Source of the DNA: Microbacterium sp. 2FI
GTDB taxonomy: Bacteria > Actinomycetota > Actinomycetes > Actinomycetales > Microbacteriaceae
NCBI RefSeq assembly: GCF_005502885.1
Contig: NZ_SCMR01000003.1
Location: 186,001-250,000 of the forward strand
Direction of reading: 5' to 3'
DNA: 64,000 nt
Part shown: piece after piece, positions 55,206-63,989 of the stretch
Numbering within the stretch: the first letter of the stretch is position 1
Layout of the letters: each line of letters begins with the position of its first letter
Made by a program: the position numbers and the translations under genes
Notes under the pieces: model-generated
What the model was told of the DNA's origin: nothing
Seen by the model: the letters and a program-made list of their open reading frames with translations, nothing else
Database searches by the model: none

Positions 55206-56214
55206 TCTCGACCGGGAGCACGATATTGCCCCCGGACTCGTCGCGAAGACGAAGAAGCGACTGGTCGTCGCGCGCGGGTCGTCCCACCCGCAGCTGGCGA
55301 TCGACGTGGCGGCAGATCTCGGCACCGAGCTCGTCCCGACGGAGTACCGCACGTTCGCGTCGGGCGAGATCCTCACCCGATTCGAGGTGTCGATCCGTGG
55401 TTGCGACTTCTTCCTGATCCAGAGCTTCGGGCCGCCCGTGAACGAGTGGCTCATGGAGACCCTCATCATGCTGGATGCCGCCAAGCGCGCGTCCGCGAAG
55501 CGCATCACCGTCGTCGCGCCGTACTACCCGTACTCGCGGCAGGACAAGAAGGGCCGCGGTCGCGAGCCGATCAGCGCGCGACTGGTCTCCGACCTCATGA
55601 AGACCGCCGGTGCCGACCGCATCATGAGCGTCGATCTGCACGCCGCGCAGATCCAGGGGTTCTTCGACGGGCCTGTCGACCACCTCTTCGCGAAGCCTGT
55701 GCTGCTCGAGTACTTCGAGAAGACCCTGAGTGCCGCCGACCGCGCCGCGCTCACGGTCGTCTCTCCCGACACCGGCCGCGTGCGCGTCGCCGACACGTGG
55801 TCCGACAGCCTGGGCGCGCCGCTGGCGATCATCCACAAGCGCCGTGACCCGAACGTCGCGAACCAGGTCACCGTGAACGAGATCGTCGGCGACGTGAGCG
55901 GTCGCGTGTGCCTCCTGGTCGACGACATGATCGACACCGGCGGCACGATCGTGAAGGCCGCCGAGGCGCTCAAGGCCAACGGCGCCGTCAAGGTCATCGT
56001 CGCGGCCACCCACGCGATCTTCAGCGATCCCGCCACCGAGCGCCTCCAGAGTGCGGCGATCGACGAGGTCGTCGTGACCGACACGGTTCCGATCCCCGAT
56101 TCCAAGCGCTTCCCGACGCTCACGGTGCTGCCGATCGCGCCGCTCCTCGCCCGCGCGATCCACGAGGTGTTCGAGGACGGCTCGGTCACCAGCATGTTCG
56201 ACGGCGCGGCGTAG
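55180..56214 (+). CDS. prs: Ribose-phosphate pyrophosphokinase
   Basis: A 344-residue class I PRPP synthetase. YPYSRQDKKGRGREPISA is the flexible ATP loop, SVDLHAAQIQGFFD holds the metal/His site, PDTGRVRVAD is a substrate block, and VCLLVDDMIDTGGTIVKAA is the PRPP-binding signature. It makes 5-phosphoribosyl diphosphate from ribose 5-phosphate and ATP for nucleotides, His and Trp. The ATG at 55180 lies inside the glmU 3' end and follows AGAAGG. The glmU-prs pair is conserved across Actinobacteria and is co-transcribed. Confidence 0.95.
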   Translation: MARKKKVVDLDREHDIAPGLVAKTKKRLVVARGSSHPQLAIDVAADLGTELVPTEYRTFASGEILTRFEVSIRGCDFFLIQSFGPPVNEWLMETLIMLDAAKRASAKRITVVAPYYPYSRQDKKGRGREPISARLVSDLMKTAGADRIMSVDLHAAQIQGFFDGPVDHLFAKPVLLEYFEKTLSAADRAALTVVSPDTGRVRVADTWSDSLGAPLAIIHKRRDPNVANQVTVNEIVGDVSGRVCLLVDDMIDTGGTIVKAAEALKANGAVKVIVAATHAIFSDPATERLQSAAIDEVVVTDTVPIPDSKRFPTLTVLPIAPLLARAIHEVFEDGSVTSMFDGAA

Positions 56215-56247
56215 CTTCACCCAGCCATACGGCGTTCCAAGGCTCCT

Positions 56248-56256
56248 CATAGGCGG
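56248..56256 (+). promoter_or_regulatory. CATAGGCGG element upstream of the flavin operon
   Basis: CATAGGCGG, within the longer TCCTCATAGGCGG, lies 47 bases before the FMN-binding lipoprotein start. The same 9-mer is in the response-regulator promoter, and a one-mismatch copy precedes the ABC exporter. It is a candidate response-regulator box. Confidence 0.5.
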
Positions 56257-56302
56257 AGTCGTCAGGATGCGTTCACCGCACCACCGAGCCTGGAGGACCG
56301 AC

Positions 56303-56773
56303 ATGATCCGCACCGCACTCGCTTCCCGCCCGCTTCGCGCTGGTGCCGCCTTCACGGCGGTGGCCGGCATCGCTCTCCTCGCCGGCTGCTCGCCCGCGGC
56401 GACGGGGTCGACCGATGACGCCGCCACCGACAGCGGGTCCAGTGACACGGGCGACACCGGCGACACCGGCACCGCGTCGTACGTCGACGGCACCTACACC
56501 GCCGAGGGCTCGTACCCGACCCCCGAGACGGTCGAGACGATCTCGGTGACCGTCACCCTCGAAGACGACATCGTCACCGCCGTCGAGGTGACCGGCGAAC
56601 CCCAGCGCCCCGAGTCGGAGCAGTACCAGGGCGAGTTCATCGGCGGCATCGCCGACGTTGTGGTGGGCGAAGACATCGACACGCTGAACGTGAGCCGGGT
56701 CGCGGGGTCGTCGCTCACGAGCGGCGGCTTCAACGACGCGATCGAGACGATCAAGGCCGACGCGGCGGCGTAG
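56303..56773 (+). CDS. FMN-binding domain lipoprotein (flavinylated electron carrier)
   Basis: A 156-residue lipoprotein. The signal ends at LLAGC (Cys29) and is followed by a ~30-residue Asp/Gly/Ser/Thr linker. Residues ~60-152 form an FMN_bind (RnfG/NqrC-like) domain: VDGTYTAEGSY, ISVTVTLEDDIVTAVEV, and AGSSLTS (134-140). The last segment aligns with the SGATLTS flavinylation site of NqrC. The residue that carries FMN through a phosphoester (Thr in NqrC) is Ser137 here. It is predicted to hold FMN covalently outside the cell membrane. The ATG at 56303 follows TGGAGGACC. It heads an operon with apbE and a membrane reductase. Confidence 0.88.
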   Translation: MIRTALASRPLRAGAAFTAVAGIALLAGCSPAATGSTDDAATDSGSSDTGDTGDTGTASYVDGTYTAEGSYPTPETVETISVTVTLEDDIVTAVEVTGEPQRPESEQYQGEFIGGIADVVVGEDIDTLNVSRVAGSSLTSGGFNDAIETIKADAAA

Positions 56774-56777
56774 ACCC

Positions 56778-57674
56778 ATGTCGGGGGATACGCCCGCAGC
56801 CGGCGTCTGGCGGTTCGACGCGATCGGCACGACGTGGCAGATCGAGACGCCCGCAGCCCTCGAGCCCCGCGTGCGACTCGAGGTCACGGCGGCGATCGAC
56901 GCGTTCGACCGGGAGTGGTCGCGCTTCCGCGACGACTCCGGCGTCTCGCACCTCGCGCGCGAGGGCGGTGGCATCGGGGCGCCGCGCGATGCGCACGACA
57001 TGCTCGAGGCGTACGCAGCGCTCGATGCGGCGACGGCCGGCGCCGTCAACCCGCTCGTCGCCCGCTCGCTCGAGGCCCTCGGCTACGACGCGACGTACTC
57101 CTTCACGGCGCGCGATCCCGAGCCCGCTCCGGCAGGTTGGCGCGACCTCGTGACGTGGGACGGCGGCACCCTCGCGGTGACCGAGCCGCTCCTCCTCGAC
57201 GTCGGGGCGCTCGGCAAGGGGCGTCTCGTCGACATCGTCGCCGGCATCCTCTCACGTGCCGCGATCACGACCTTCGTCGTGGACGCGGGCGGCGATCTGG
57301 TCGTGCGCGGTGCCGCGCAGCGCATCGGGCTGGAGCATCCGTTCGACACGCGACGGGCGATCGGGGTGTGGGAGGTGACGGATGCCGCGCTCTGCGCCTC
57401 GGCGACGAATCGCCGTGCCTGGGGAGATGGCCTCCACCACGTCCTCGATGCCCGCACCGGCGCTCCGGTGCAGACGATGGCGGCTACGTGGGCGGTCGCG
57501 GACACCGCCATGCACGCGGATGCGATCGCCACGGCGCTGTTCTTCGACGGCGGACCGGCGATCGCGCACGCGTGGGGCGTGTCGTGGGTGCGGATGTTCA
57601 CCGACGGGAGCGTGGAGTGGTCGCACGGATGCCGCGCCGAGCTGTTCACGCGAACGGCTAGCGTGGGACGATGA
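56778..57674 (+). CDS. apbE: FAD:protein FMN transferase ApbE
   Basis: A 298-residue ApbE-family protein. WRFDAIGTTWQI opens the fold. LLLDVGALGKGRLVD and VVDAGGDLVVRG form the FAD/Mg site, and CASATNRRAW plus HHVLDARTGAPVQTMAATWAVADTAMHADAIATALF is the characteristic C-terminal block. It transfers FMN from FAD to Ser/Thr of partner proteins. No signal peptide is evident, although most ApbE proteins act outside the cytoplasm. It begins 5 bases after the FMN-binding lipoprotein gene, its obvious substrate. Confidence 0.93.
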   Translation: MSGDTPAAGVWRFDAIGTTWQIETPAALEPRVRLEVTAAIDAFDREWSRFRDDSGVSHLAREGGGIGAPRDAHDMLEAYAALDAATAGAVNPLVARSLEALGYDATYSFTARDPEPAPAGWRDLVTWDGGTLAVTEPLLLDVGALGKGRLVDIVAGILSRAAITTFVVDAGGDLVVRGAAQRIGLEHPFDTRRAIGVWEVTDAALCASATNRRAWGDGLHHVLDARTGAPVQTMAATWAVADTAMHADAIATALFFDGGPAIAHAWGVSWVRMFTDGSVEWSHGCRAELFTRTASVGR

Positions 57675-57702
57675 CTGATTCGCCTTCTCGCCGGGGTGTG
57701 AC

Positions 57703-59265
57703 ATGGGCTCGTTGACCTCCGCGTGGAACCGCGTCTTCGCCGTGCTCGGCCGCGTGTCGATGTATCGCCTCGTCTACCTCGCGCTCGCCGCGCTCGCGGT
57801 CATCGCGATCGCGCTGTCTCTCGTCGACCAGGTCGCGCCGACGTGGCTCGAACTCGTCGTGACGCTCGCGGTGCTCGGCGGCGTGTGCGTCGCGGTGGAT
57901 GCCGCGGCCCAGCGCGTGCTGCACCTGCCATGGCGCCTGGAATCGTCGCTCATCACGGCGCACATCCTGCTGTTCGTCCTGCGCCCCACCCTCGATTTCG
58001 CCGCCCTCGGCGGCATCGCGCTCGCGGCCGCCGTCGCATCGCTGTCGAAGTACCTGCTCGCGTGGCGCGGCCGGCATATCTTCAACCCGGCGGCCGTCGG
58101 CGCGACGGTGCTGTCGCTCGTGAGCATCGCGGTTCCCGCGCTCGGCGCGTCGGCGTGGTGGGTGGGGACCCCCGCGCTCGCCGGCCCCGTGATCGTGCTC
58201 GGTCTTGCGGTGGTACTCCGCACCGAGAAGGTGCGCGTGGTCGCGGTCTTCCTCGTCATCGCCGTCGCGGTGGCGGTGCTGCGCACATCGGCGCAGTATC
58301 AGGCAGCGGGGCTCGAGGTGGATGCCGCGCAGATCTTCTGGCCGATCCTCTGGTCGTCCCCCTTCCTCTTCCTCGGCGCCTTCATGCTGTCCGAGCCCCT
58401 CACGCTGCCACCGCGTCGCTGGCAGCAGTTCACGGTCGCCGCCGTCGTCGGTGTGCTCGCCGGCTGGCCCATCCCCATCGGCGAGATCACCCTCGGCCAG
58501 GAGCGCGCGCTCCTCATCGGCAACCTCGTCGCGTTCGCCTTCGCGCTGCGCACGGCCGTCCGGCTCACCCTCGACGGGCGCGCGGACGCGACCCCGACGG
58601 TGCGCGAGCTCACCTTCCGCGTGCACGATCGGCTCGCGTTCACGCCCGGGCAGTACCTCGAACTCGAAGTTCCCCACCGCCACGCCGACGCGCGCGGCAC
58701 GCGGCGCGAGTTCAGCATCGCGTCTGCTCCCGAAGACCTGCCGCTGGTTCGCGTCGCCTTCAAGGAGGGGACGAGCGCGAAGCCGCAGTCGTCGTACAAG
58801 AAGGCGCTCGCCGAGGTTTCGGCCGGCGACGAGCTCGCGATCACGGGGGTCTGGGGCGACTTCGTGCTGCCCAAGCGTCCCGGGGCGCCGATCCTCATGG
58901 TTGCCGCCGGCATCGGGGTGACGCCGTTCGTGTCGCAGCTGCGTCACGCGCGGCTCGCCGGCGAAGATCGCGACGTCGTCCTCGTCTACGTCGCCTCGGA
59001 CGCCTCCGAGCTCGCGTATCGCGCGGAGCTCGAGGAGTCCGGGGTCTCCGTCATCGTCTTCACACGCGACCGGCCCGCCGATCTTCCGCGCCACTGGCTC
59101 TGGGCGCAGGGCGTGCGCCTGGATGCCGACGGGCTGCTGCGCGTCGTCCCCGACATCGCGGCGCGGCACGCGTACATCTCGGGTCCTGCGGGTCTCATCG
59201 CCGATCTCGCGCCGGCGCTCGAGCGCGCGCGCTCGATCACGACGGACGCCTTCAGCGGCTACTGA
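57703..59265 (+). CDS. Membrane flavin reductase: NqrB/RnfD-like membrane part fused to a ferredoxin-NADP+ reductase domain
   Basis: A 520-residue fusion. Residues ~15-285 contain about nine hydrophobic helices, with NPAAVGATVLSLV and FMLSEPLTLPPRRWQQF reminiscent of the NqrB/RnfD family. Residues ~300-395 are an FAD-binding barrel with PGQYLELEV and REFSIASAPED (the RxYS-type motif), and the rest is an NAD(P)-binding lobe with AAGIGVTPFVSQL. It probably takes electrons from NAD(P)H in the cytoplasm and passes them across the membrane to the FMN lipoprotein encoded two genes upstream. The stop codon sits in an 11-bp tandem repeat. A GGGGTG serves as a weak ribosome-binding site. Confidence 0.88.
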   Translation: MGSLTSAWNRVFAVLGRVSMYRLVYLALAALAVIAIALSLVDQVAPTWLELVVTLAVLGGVCVAVDAAAQRVLHLPWRLESSLITAHILLFVLRPTLDFAALGGIALAAAVASLSKYLLAWRGRHIFNPAAVGATVLSLVSIAVPALGASAWWVGTPALAGPVIVLGLAVVLRTEKVRVVAVFLVIAVAVAVLRTSAQYQAAGLEVDAAQIFWPILWSSPFLFLGAFMLSEPLTLPPRRWQQFTVAAVVGVLAGWPIPIGEITLGQERALLIGNLVAFAFALRTAVRLTLDGRADATPTVRELTFRVHDRLAFTPGQYLELEVPHRHADARGTRREFSIASAPEDLPLVRVAFKEGTSAKPQSSYKKALAEVSAGDELAITGVWGDFVLPKRPGAPILMVAAGIGVTPFVSQLRHARLAGEDRDVVLVYVASDASELAYRAELEESGVSVIVFTRDRPADLPRHWLWAQGVRLDADGLLRVVPDIAARHAYISGPAGLIADLAPALERARSITTDAFSGY

Positions 59266-59300
59266 GCGGCTACTGAGCGGCTACTGAGCGGCTACTGAGC
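59257..59300. repeat. 11-bp tandem repeat across two convergent stop codons
   Basis: Four perfect copies of GGCTACTGAGC. The first contains the TGA of the membrane reductase (59263-59265), and the last contains the TAG of the histidine kinase on the other strand (59292-59294). Because 11 is not a multiple of three, copy-number changes could alter the kinase C-terminus. Confidence 0.9.
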
Positions 59301-60836
59301 AGCCCTTTCGTCGCCGACCGGAGCCGTCGAGCGCAGCGGCAGCCGCACCTCGAACGTCGTGTCGCCGGGCGTGCTCTGCACCGAGATCGTGCCGCCGTGC
59401 GTCTCCACGATCGCCTGGGCTATCGACAGGCCGAGCCCGGTCCCTCCGGTCTGGCGCGCGCGCGAACGGTCGGCGCGCGAGAAGCGCTCGAAGATCTCGT
59501 CGGCGACGCCCGGGTCCACGCCCGGGCCGTCGTCGTGCACGCGCAGGATCGCGTCGCCGTTCTCGGTCGCCACGCTCACGGTGACCGTCGTGCCGGCGGG
59601 CGTGTGGGTGCGCGCGTTCGCGAGCAGGTTCGCCGCGACCTGATGCAGGCGCCCCGCGTCTCCGGCGAGCACGACGGGCTCTTCCCCGACGTCGATCTGC
59701 CAGACGTGGTCCGGACCGGCCGGCCGCGCGTCGCCCACCGCCTCGATCGCGAGGCGTGACAGGTCGACGGCGCCGTAGACGAGCTCCTGCCCCTCGTCGA
59801 GCCGGGCGAGCAGCAGCAGATCCTCGACCAGCGTCGTCATGCGCAGGGACTGCGCCTGGATGCGCTCGAGCGACGATTCGGCCGTGTCGATGGTCTCGGG
59901 GCGGTGGCTCGTGCCGAGGGCGCGCAGCGACAGTTCGGAGTAGCCGCGGATCGAAGCGAGGGGCGTGCGCAGCTCATGACTCGCGTCGGCGACGAACCGC
60001 CGCATCCGCTCCTCGTTGCGCTGGCGTGCCGACAGCGACGATCCGACGTGGTCGAGCAGCGTGTTCAGCGCCGCGCCGACGCGGCCGATCTCAGTGCGGG
60101 GATCCGCCTCGCGATCGGGGACGCGCTCGGGGATCGACACGTCGCCGTGGTCGAGCGGCAGCCGCGACACGCGCTCCGCGGTGTCGGCGACGGCACGCAG
60201 CGGCGCGAGCCCCGCACGGATCGTCCACGCGGACGCCGCGGCGAGCAGGATCAGACCGCCGAGGGTCAGCAGGCCGATGGTGGTCAGCATCCGTCCGATC
60301 GTCTGGGCGACCTCGTCGCGCGAGAGGCCCACCACGATGATCGACGGTCCCGAGGTGATGCCCTGCACACGGTAGGTGCCGACATCGTCGATCGAAACGA
60401 CGAGCGGACCCTCCTGCTGGAGGCCGGCGGCCAGCTGGGTGATCTGATCGTCGTTGAGCGCCGTGACCGTGCCGTCGGCCTCGGTCACCGCGGCTGTCGG
60501 GGCCTCCGGGGGCGACTCGACGGCCAGCAGGGTGCCGGCGGGCTGGGGCTGCTCGGTGAGGATCTCTTCGGCGCTGAGCCCTGTGGCGATGAGCGGCCGG
60601 GCCATCGCGGCGGTGCGCTCCGACACGTTCTTCAGCTGATCGGTGAGGCGGTCTTCGAGCACGGTTCCCAGCAGCGCGCTGGTCGTGACGGCGACGAGCA
60701 CCATGATGAGCGACGTGATCGCGACGACGGTGACGATGAGCCTGCGCTGCAGGGTCCAGGGGTGTCGAGCGGATGCCGAGGCCGGGGTCTCGGCATCCGT
60801 CGATGTGTCGGGCGTGTGAGCCGCCGCCGTCGTCAC
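59292..60836 (-). CDS. Two-component sensor histidine kinase
   Basis: A 514-residue membrane kinase. TM1 (about 33-57), an extracytoplasmic sensor of ~125 residues, and TM2 (about 184-206) are followed by HAMP (~207-265), HisKA with the phosphorylated His287 in DASHELRTPLASIRGYSEL, and HATPase_c with NLLANARTHTPAG (N box), DDGPGVD (G1) and GTGLGLSIAQ (G2). It lies immediately downstream of its response regulator with a 4-bp overlap. The sensor has no Cys or known ligand fold. Its convergent neighbour is the flavin electron-transfer operon, and a redox or envelope signal is plausible but unproven. Confidence 0.93.
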   Translation of the reverse strand: MTTAAAHTPDTSTDAETPASASARHPWTLQRRLIVTVVAITSLIMVLVAVTTSALLGTVLEDRLTDQLKNVSERTAAMARPLIATGLSAEEILTEQPQPAGTLLAVESPPEAPTAAVTEADGTVTALNDDQITQLAAGLQQEGPLVVSIDDVGTYRVQGITSGPSIIVVGLSRDEVAQTIGRMLTTIGLLTLGGLILLAAASAWTIRAGLAPLRAVADTAERVSRLPLDHGDVSIPERVPDREADPRTEIGRVGAALNTLLDHVGSSLSARQRNEERMRRFVADASHELRTPLASIRGYSELSLRALGTSHRPETIDTAESSLERIQAQSLRMTTLVEDLLLLARLDEGQELVYGAVDLSRLAIEAVGDARPAGPDHVWQIDVGEEPVVLAGDAGRLHQVAANLLANARTHTPAGTTVTVSVATENGDAILRVHDDGPGVDPGVADEIFERFSRADRSRARQTGGTGLGLSIAQAIVETHGGTISVQSTPGDTTFEVRLPLRSTAPVGDERAAQ

Positions 60837-61561
60837 TGGGGCGCCTTGATCATGTACCCGACTCCGCGGACGGTGTGGATGAGGGGCTCGCGGCCGGCAT
60901 CGATCTTCTTGCGGAGGTACGAGATGTACAGCTCGACGACGCTGGAGCGGCCGCCGAAGTCGTAGTTCCAGACGCGATCGAGGATCTGCGCCTTCGACAC
61001 CACGCGGCGCTGGTTGCGCATGAGGTAGCGCAGCAGCTCGAACTCGGTCGCCGTCAGCTCGATCTGCTCGCCCGATCGCTCGACTTCATGGCTGTCCTCG
61101 TTGAGCGTGAGATCGGCGACCCGCAGGATCGGCTCGGCACCCGACGCGTGAGCGGTGCCCGCGCGGCGCATGAGGCCTCGGAGCCGCGCGACGACCTCTT
61201 CGAGACTGAAAGGCTTGGTGACGTAGTCGTCGCCGCCCGCGGTGAGGCCGGCGACACGGTCGCTGACGGCATCCTTCGCGGTGAGGAACAGCACGGGCAC
61301 GTCGTCGCCCGACTGGCGCAGGCGCTGCAGCACCGCCATGCCGTCGAGGTCGGGCATCATGACGTCGAGCACCATCGCGTCGGGGGCGAACTCCCGTGCA
61401 GCCTGCAGGGCTTCGAAGCCGGAGCCCGCGGCTCGCACCTCCCATCCCTCCATCCGCAGCGCCATCGACAGCAGGTCGGTGAGCATCTGCTCGTCGTCGA
61501 CGACGAGCACGCGCAGCGGCGATCCGTCGGGACGGGTGAGGGCAGGGGTGGGGCTCGTCAT
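60833..61561 (-). CDS. OmpR/PhoB-family response regulator
   Basis: A 242-residue regulator. The receiver domain has the acidic pocket Asp22/Asp23 (VVDDEQ), phosphoacceptor Asp66 (LDVMMPDLDG), Thr in FLTAKD and Lys in VTKPFS. The C-terminal winged helix carries LTATEFELLRYLMRN and SSVVELYISYLRKKID with HTVRGVGYMI. It resembles MprA/TcrX-type actinobacterial regulators. The promoter region holds three CATAG direct repeats spaced 11-12 bp apart, the geometry OmpR-family dimers use, which implies autoregulation. Confidence 0.94.
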   Translation of the reverse strand: MTSPTPALTRPDGSPLRVLVVDDEQMLTDLLSMALRMEGWEVRAAGSGFEALQAAREFAPDAMVLDVMMPDLDGMAVLQRLRQSGDDVPVLFLTAKDAVSDRVAGLTAGGDDYVTKPFSLEEVVARLRGLMRRAGTAHASGAEPILRVADLTLNEDSHEVERSGEQIELTATEFELLRYLMRNQRRVVSKAQILDRVWNYDFGGRSSVVELYISYLRKKIDAGREPLIHTVRGVGYMIKAPQ

Positions 61562-61582
61562 GACTCCATTGTGGCGATGAAT

Positions 61583-61610
61583 CTATGCGCTTCCTATGGA
61601 GCCGCCTATG
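61583..61610 (-). promoter_or_regulatory. Three CATAG direct repeats in the response-regulator promoter
   Basis: Minus-strand CATAGGCGG begins at 61610, CATAGGAAG at 61598 and CATAGATTC at 61587, with spacings of 12 and 11 bp. The last overlaps a TAGATT -10-like element. This looks like a tandem OmpR-family binding site. Confidence 0.6.
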
Positions 61611-61649
61611 CGGCCGCTGTGAGTGTCGCGGTCCCACACATAACGTCCT

Positions 61650-61658
61650 CATAGCCGG
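61650..61658 (+). promoter_or_regulatory. CATAGCCGG element upstream of the ABC exporter
   Basis: CATAGCCGG, within TCCTCATAGCCGG, is 12 of 13 identical to the flavin-operon element. It lies 75 bases before the permease start, and 28 bases before a TAGCGT -10-like element (61687-61692) that lacks a good -35. Confidence 0.5.
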
Positions 61659-61732
61659 CGCTGGCGTGCCGCATCGACGCCGTCCCTAGCGTCACAGCGA
61701 CGGCCGGCACCGAGCCCGCCGGGAGGAGACTC

Positions 61733-63181
61733 ATGTACGGAACGTATCTGCGGCGGGAGCTCTCCGGCCGCAAGAAGCAGACGATCATCGTCGCGTCGGG
61801 GCTCGCGATCGCGATCGCCCTCGTGATGGTCGTCAATGCGCTCGCCGCGGGCGTGCGCGATGCGCAGGCGCAAGCGCTCGCGTCGGTGTACGGCGTCGGC
61901 ACCGATCTCACCGTCACCGGCGCCATGGCCGAGCCCGGCGAGGGCCGCGGGCAGATGTTCGAGTTCGGCGAAGACGGCGGTGAGACCGCCGACGACGGAA
62001 CGACCGAGCTCAGCCAGTCGCGTCTGGTCACCGACTTCATGCGCGGGACGCTCGAGGCCGAGGCACTCGCGACCGTCGAGTCGGTCGACGGGGTGGCCGC
62101 GGCATCGGGTGCACTGAGTCTTTCGAACATGACCTTCTCGGGCGAGCTGCCCGAGCGCCCCGCCGACGGCGCCGCGGAGCAGGGCGCACCGCCGGAGGGC
62201 GGCGGGGGCGGCTTCGGCGGCGGCTCGTTCGGCGTCGACTCGTTCACCGTGCTCGGCGTGGATTCCGCAGCGGCGTCCGTCGGGCCGCTCTCGGCCGTCA
62301 CGGTGAGCGACGGCCGCGCCCTCGACGACGCCGACGCCGGCCAGAACGTCGTCGTGCTCGACGCGACCTACGCGACGACGGCCGAAGCAGCCGTCGGCGA
62401 TCAGATCGAGATCGGCGGCGAGGAGTTCGAGGTGGTCGGCATCGTCGCGTCCGCCTCGAGCGCGGCCGACACCGCCGCGAACGTCTACATCCCGCTGGAT
62501 GTCGCCCAGGCGCTCTCCGGCGCAGGCGCCGTCATCTCCACCGTGTACGTGCAGGCGGAGTCGTCCGACACCATCGCCGCGGTGCAGACGGCGATCCAGG
62601 AGGAGCTCCCGGACGCCACCGTCAGCTCGCAGTCCGACCTCGCCTCGACGGTGTCGGGGTCGCTCGCAAGCGCGTCGTCGCTCATCACGAGCCTCGGCAC
62701 GTGGCTGTCGGTCCTCGCGCTCGGCGTCGCCCTCGTGCTGGCGGTGCTCTTCACGATCTCGGGCGTCTCGCGCCGCACACGGGAGTTCGGCACGCTCAAG
62801 GCCATCGGCTGGTCGAACCGCCGGGTCGTCGGTCAGGTCGCGGGGGAGTCCGTCGTGCAGGGCCTCATCGGCGGCGCTGCGGGCCTGGTGATCGGGCTCG
62901 CGAGCATCGCCGTCATCAACCTCGTCTCGCCGACCATCTCGGCCGCGCCCGCCGCCGAGGCGGTCACCGGCGGTCCTGGCGGCATGGGTCCCGGGGGCGC
63001 GTTCGGCGATGCCGTGATGACTCAGGGATCGACCGACATCATCCTCAGCGCGCCGCTCACGCCGTGGGTGGTCCTCGCCGCCATCGGACTCGCCGTGCTC
63101 GGCGGCCTCGTCGCCGGTGCGTTCGGCGGATGGCGCGCCGCGCGACTGAGCCCTGCCGAGGCCCTTCGATCGGTGGGGTGA
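61733..63181 (+). CDS. ABC transporter permease (FtsX/MacB family)
   Basis: A 482-residue MacB-type permease with one N-terminal helix (about 16-40), a large extracytoplasmic MacB_PCD domain, and three C-terminal helices in the FtsX fold (VLALGVALVLAVLFTISGVSRRTREFGTLKAIGWSNRRV). Two Gly-rich stretches stand out: GGGGGFGGGSFG near residue 160 in the outer domain, and GGPGGMGPGGAFG between the last two helices. The ATG at 61733 follows GGGAGGAG. MacB/LolCDE-like transporters use mechanotransmission to export peptides, lipoproteins or antibiotics. The ATPase partner is the next gene. Confidence 0.92.
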   Translation: MYGTYLRRELSGRKKQTIIVASGLAIAIALVMVVNALAAGVRDAQAQALASVYGVGTDLTVTGAMAEPGEGRGQMFEFGEDGGETADDGTTELSQSRLVTDFMRGTLEAEALATVESVDGVAAASGALSLSNMTFSGELPERPADGAAEQGAPPEGGGGGFGGGSFGVDSFTVLGVDSAAASVGPLSAVTVSDGRALDDADAGQNVVVLDATYATTAEAAVGDQIEIGGEEFEVVGIVASASSAADTAANVYIPLDVAQALSGAGAVISTVYVQAESSDTIAAVQTAIQEELPDATVSSQSDLASTVSGSLASASSLITSLGTWLSVLALGVALVLAVLFTISGVSRRTREFGTLKAIGWSNRRVVGQVAGESVVQGLIGGAAGLVIGLASIAVINLVSPTISAAPAAEAVTGGPGGMGPGGAFGDAVMTQGSTDIILSAPLTPWVVLAAIGLAVLGGLVAGAFGGWRAARLSPAEALRSVG

Positions 63182-63248
63182 GGCAGAGATGACCGATGTG
63201 ACAGTGCCGCATTCCCACCACACGACAGGCTCGACAGGAGAGAACACC

Positions 63249-63989
<741 letters not shown>

